Origin: an uncultured Collinsella sp. | GTDB taxonomy: Bacteria > Actinomycetota > Coriobacteriia > Coriobacteriales > Coriobacteriaceae | Assembly: GCA_937958315.1 (NCBI GenBank) | Contig: CALFGH010000007.1 | Coordinates: 1 to 9,067, forward strand | Direction of reading: 5' to 3' | Length of the DNA: 9,067 nt | Shown here: positions 5,437 to 9,067 of the stretch, in pieces | Position numbering within the stretch: position 1 is the first letter of the stretch | How the letters are laid out: every line of letters begins with the position of its first letter | Notes under the pieces: model-generated | What the model was told of the DNA's origin: nothing | The model's database searches: none | Seen by the model: only the letters and a program-made list of their open reading frames with translations | Made by a program: the position numbers and the translations under genes

Positions 5437-8100
5437 CTCTTGGACTTTGAGGGCCTCGGCCAGGCTCACGCGCGTGATAGAACGCGTGTGTAGCAGCGCC
5501 ACGACCAGGTAGGTCGCAAAGCCAATGCCGACGCATGCAACCATGGACCAAGCGGGCACGTAGATCTCGATATTGCCGTTGTAGGCGAGCAGCATCGAGC
5601 GGAAGATGGCCGTGAGCGAGCCAATAATGACCGGCAGGCTCAGCACGAGCGACGCCACCACACACAGCGTGATCGAGCGGATGTACAGATGCGAGATCTC
5701 GCTATCGCGATAGCCAAAGACTTTCATGTAGCTGATCGACCGGGCGCTGTGGTCGATCACAGCCTTGGTCAGCAGGTACATAAACAGCAGGAAGATAAAC
5801 ACCGCGAGCCCAACCATCATTCCGATCATTTTGCTCATCATGCCGATAAACTGGTCGCCCACGGCGCGCATGTCGTCGGGCGTGGTGTCGCCGGCAAAGT
5901 AACGAGCATCGAGATCGAGCTTCTCGTCGCTCACATAGCCGTTAAAGTAGGCGGCGTCGTTGTCGAACAGCTCGTTAAAGTCGTCGATACTCATATAGAT
6001 ATTCATGTCCGACTTGGAGCCCCAGGCACAGTCCTTGCCCGCGTACTCAAGGGAATAATGCTCGCCCTCGTACTTGTCGCCGAGCGTGACCTTCTGGCCC
6101 TTGCTCCAGCCAAACTTATCGAGCAGACCGCCGCCAAAGACGACGCGTCCATCGCCGACGTTGAGGTCTTTCCAATAGCGCGAATCGGATGAAATGCCGT
6201 AGACGGAAATCGTCTCCTCGCCATTACCATCGCCGCGGTCGTATTGCAGCTGGTAAACGGCGTATTTCTCGGCCTGCGCGATTGCGCCCGCGCCGTTGTC
6301 GGTCGTATTGACCGGGTGGATATCGTCGTTGTCAGTGTCGATCTTAGAGGCCTTGTCGATCAGGTCGATAGCCTCGTCACGGTCGCAGCCGAGGGCATCG
6401 GCAAGATCGTCAAGGCGCGCGTAGAGCGCATCTTTCTTGTCCTGGACCTTGGCAAGCGCGTCCTGCGCTGCGGTCAGGCTCTCGGCAGACGGAGATGCGG
6501 TCGAAGCATCGGCTGCCGCCTGCGCCGCATCGGCCGCGTCGTCAAGCTCGTCATCGGCATCCTGGGCAGCGGTGAGGAGCGCGCCGTCAACCGACTGCAA
6601 GCGCTCGAGTGCCGACCACTGCTCACGCTCCTCGGCAGTGCCCTCGAGCTCCAGTGGCGCCTTGAGCGTGTACTGGCGCTCGGCGACCAGGCTTGTCTCG
6701 AGGTTGTCCGCATAGTGCGTCATCGTGGGCAAAATCGCCAGGCCAAAGAGCAGTAGCAGCGACGCAAACGCGATGCCCACGAAGAGCGTGGCGAAGTTGC
6801 CCAGGTTGCGCAGGAAGATACGCAGGCGGAAGCGGGAAACAAAGCCCATGCGCTCCGACAGCTGCAGGCCGCGCTTGGTGCCAGACTTGCCGCTCGCCTC
6901 GTGACGAAGGAACTGCAACGGCGTCTTGCCCATTTTGCGAAGCAGGCCCACCAGCGTGATGAGGATGAGCGCGGCGGCGGGAACCACGGCGCACTTCACA
7001 AAGATCTCCCAGCTCCAGTACACCTGGAAGGGCGGCAGACTGTACGAGCCGTAATAGAGGCTGCGCATGGGCTCGGTAAAGAACACAACGCCGAGCGCAG
7101 TGCCCAAAAGCGCCGCGACCACGCCCACGATGGCGGGAAGCGCGAGGTAGTGCAGCACGATCTCGCGTCGACGATAGCCGCTGGCGAGCAGCGTGCCGAT
7201 GATGGCGCTCTCCTCCTCGATGGTCGCGTCGGTAAGGACCACAAAGACGAACGCCATGATCACGATAATAATGTCGAGCAGCGTCATCCACATCATGGAG
7301 TCGCCGTCCACGTCGTCGCGCGCATAGCCAATGCCCTGATTGGAATCGGCGTCGATCAGATCGTCCACGCGCGCATCGGCGTCGGTCAGTGCCTCGACCA
7401 TATCTTGCTCGGCGTCGATGCGGTCTGCAGTGGAGAGATCGCGATTGGCAAAGGTGAAGGAGTAGGTGTAGGCGGGTGCGCCACCGGCATCCTCGAGCGC
7501 GGCAAAGCCGGCGTCGGTGACCTCGGCCACGCCATAGGTGATGGTGTTCACCGTAAAGTCGGAGTTGTTGAGGAACAGCGCCTGGCTATCGGGCTGAGTC
7601 ATGATGCCGCAGATGGTGTAGGTGCGGCCCTCAAGCTCGACCTTATCGCCCACGGCGAGGTCGTTGTTGGTGGCGAAAACACGGTCGATCGCCACCTCGT
7701 CATCCGCCTTGGGTTCCTTGCCCTCACAGTAGGACGCGATATCGACCTTGGTGCGGTGCGCATAGGTGCGCAGCGTGCGCTTGGTGCCGTCGTCGCCGGC
7801 GGTCTTTTTGATGATGGCGTCGATGGAGAAATTCTTGTAGAGCGTGACGCCGCCGGCATCGTCAGCTGCGCCCTCGGCTGCTTTGAGTTGATTGTCGGTA
7901 GCCTCGAAGGAGGTGGTCACGCGGCCGTCTTCGATGATGTACTCGTCGCGCATGCCGTCGATGAGGCAGCCGATGGAGTGGGCCGCGAGCAAAAAGCCCG
8001 AGGTAAGGGCGATGCTTCCGCACATAAGCAAAAAGATGCCCAGGTACTTGCCGATATTGCGGCGCAGCTCGCGCGGGAGACGTTTTGCGAGAGGTGTCAT
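5434..8100 (-). CDS. ABC exporter permease, FtsX-type, 888 residues, large helical ectodomain
   Basis: This is the membrane subunit of an ABC exporter, encoded just after its ATPase. Numbered from the ATG at 8100, eight membrane helices are visible: one at about 19-42; three in a first FtsX domain (274-293, 316-340, 367-388); one at 435-458; three in a second FtsX domain (755-780, 810-833, 850-872). This 1+3+1+3 plan marks a fused duplicated permease of the MacB/LolC-like superfamily. Ectodomain 1 spans about 43-270 and ectodomain 2 about 460-750. The latter begins with an Ala/Asp/Leu-rich, heptad-like segment (490-580) that probably forms an extended helical hairpin. The C-terminus SLAEALKVQE is typical. 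The frame opens at TTG 8115, inside the ATPase gene, but ATG 8100 is preferred: it starts 8 nt after the ATPase stop and has a weak SD-like AGGCGG, implying translational coupling. Substrate unknown; peptide, lipid or antibiotic export and cell-wall signalling are all possible. Confidence 0.93.
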   Translation of the reverse strand: MTPLAKRLPRELRRNIGKYLGIFLLMCGSIALTSGFLLAAHSIGCLIDGMRDEYIIEDGRVTTSFEATDNQLKAAEGAADDAGGVTLYKNFSIDAIIKKTAGDDGTKRTLRTYAHRTKVDIASYCEGKEPKADDEVAIDRVFATNNDLAVGDKVELEGRTYTICGIMTQPDSQALFLNNSDFTVNTITYGVAEVTDAGFAALEDAGGAPAYTYSFTFANRDLSTADRIDAEQDMVEALTDADARVDDLIDADSNQGIGYARDDVDGDSMMWMTLLDIIIVIMAFVFVVLTDATIEEESAIIGTLLASGYRRREIVLHYLALPAIVGVVAALLGTALGVVFFTEPMRSLYYGSYSLPPFQVYWSWEIFVKCAVVPAAALILITLVGLLRKMGKTPLQFLRHEASGKSGTKRGLQLSERMGFVSRFRLRIFLRNLGNFATLFVGIAFASLLLLFGLAILPTMTHYADNLETSLVAERQYTLKAPLELEGTAEEREQWSALERLQSVDGALLTAAQDADDELDDAADAAQAAADASTASPSAESLTAAQDALAKVQDKKDALYARLDDLADALGCDRDEAIDLIDKASKIDTDNDDIHPVNTTDNGAGAIAQAEKYAVYQLQYDRGDGNGEETISVYGISSDSRYWKDLNVGDGRVVFGGGLLDKFGWSKGQKVTLGDKYEGEHYSLEYAGKDCAWGSKSDMNIYMSIDDFNELFDNDAAYFNGYVSDEKLDLDARYFAGDTTPDDMRAVGDQFIGMMSKMIGMMVGLAVFIFLLFMYLLTKAVIDHSARSISYMKVFGYRDSEISHLYIRSITLCVVASLVLSLPVIIGSLTAIFRSMLLAYNGNIEIYVPAWSMVACVGIGFATYLVVALLHTRSITRVSLAEALKVQE

Positions 8101-8108
8101 GGTGCCGC

Positions 8109-8822
<714 letters not shown>

Positions 8823-8851
8823 GGTATCCCCTATTGTTAGCCCCGTACTAC

Positions 8852-8880
8852 TTTATGAGCGTAATAGTAAACCTTGGCAA
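8852..8880 (-). promoter_or_regulatory. Predicted sigma70-like promoter of the ABC operon
   Basis: On the minus strand, -35 TTGCCA (complement of 8875-8880, 5/6) and -10 CATAAA (complement of 8852-8857, 4/6) are 17 nt apart in an AT-rich pocket, about 30 nt from the ATPase start codon. An inverted repeat with TACTA (8846-8850) and TAGTA (8865-8869) arms spans the -10 and may be an operator. Confidence 0.5.
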
Positions 8881-8915
8881 ACTATTTTGGGGCGAGGCTT
8901 GGGATTTATTTCAGA

Positions 8916-8946
8916 CTAGTCATTGGGGACGCTCTTAAACGACTAG
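8916..8946 (-). repeat. Short hairpin repeat, copy 2, just after the upstream membrane gene
   Basis: Plus-strand CTAGTCATTGGGGACG (8916-8931) repeats copy 1 exactly, and AACGACTAG closes the element. Its outer arms CTAGTC/GACTAG are perfect, and on the minus strand the stem reaches 9 bp with one G-U pair around a 13-nt loop. It begins 4 nt after the stop codon of the minus-strand gene at 8951. The central bases differ from copy 1 while the arms are kept, which suggests selection on the hairpin or on a protein-binding dyad. Confidence 0.7.
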
Positions 8947-8950
8947 GCGG

Positions 8951-9067
8951 CTAGGCGCGGGATTTGGCGCGTGCGAGGGCCAGGCCTACGGCGGCGATGG
9001 CCGCGGCAAAGAGCACCGTGACACCCAGATCGCAGGCGATATCGCCCAGCACGGTGGGCGTCAGGTC
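8951..9067 (-). CDS. Partial membrane protein, C-terminal 38 residues
   Basis: The frame is open from the window edge to a TAG at 8951-8953. The visible end is a short polar start (DLTPTVLGDI), one hydrophobic helix of about 20 residues rich in Val, Leu and Ala, and a basic tail ARAKSRA. This is the usual finish of a polytopic membrane protein with a cytoplasmic C-terminus, such as an ABC-2 or YhgE-type permease, but 38 residues do not allow a family assignment. It lies upstream of the ABC operon on the same strand, with 128 bp holding the hairpin repeat and a promoter between them, so it need not share that operon. Confidence 0.65.
   Translation of the reverse strand, partial: DLTPTVLGDIACDLGVTVLFAAAIAAVGLALARAKSRA

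Overview
The window looks like chromosome of a high-GC gut actinobacterium of the class Coriobacteriia, most likely Collinsella or a close relative. This is an inference from GC-rich codon use, SD sites of the AGGAG/AGGGGA type, the long spurious antisense frames typical of GC-rich DNA, and the gene families present; no rRNA or marker gene confirms it. Every gene except one is on the minus strand. I see no phage, transposase, CRISPR array, tRNA or rRNA.

Layout, left to right. (1) 1-527, minus: the first 175 codons of a protein that resembles the N-terminal domain of cyanophycin synthetase and runs off the left edge. (2) 552-1925, minus: a CNNM/CorC (HlyC) family membrane protein with paired CBS domains, 24 nt upstream of gene 1 and probably co-transcribed with it. 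(3) 2033-2716, minus: a hemolysin III/PAQR protein (trhA). (4) 2717-2902: a divergent control region with one sigma70-like promoter in each direction and a pair of near-identical dyads (TGTTGAYGYATYAAC) around the rightward promoter. (5) 2903-3868, plus: a membrane-anchored alpha/beta hydrolase. (6) 3869-4119: a 132-bp element that is one long imperfect palindrome, running straight into an intrinsic terminator between convergent genes. (7) 4120-5325, minus: a DUF362 protein carrying two 4Fe-4S motifs. (8) 5434-8822, minus: an ABC exporter made of a LolD/MacB-type ATPase and an 888-residue FtsX-type permease with a large helical ectodomain. (9) 8951-9067, minus: the last 38 codons of another membrane protein.

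The genes look like several small independent units rather than one pathway: a two-gene unit (genes 1-2), trhA and the hydrolase as a divergent pair, DUF362 alone, and the ABC pair as an operon. The common thread is envelope and membrane function.

The most notable material is non-coding: the 132-bp palindrome at 3906-4037, the paired dyads at 2823-2884, and a short hairpin repeat (core GTCATTGGGGACG on the plus strand) present twice, at 5408-5436 and 8916-8946. Each copy of that repeat sits at the very 3' end of a minus-strand gene, and together they bracket the ABC operon. No complete new multi-gene defence or biosynthetic system is evident.
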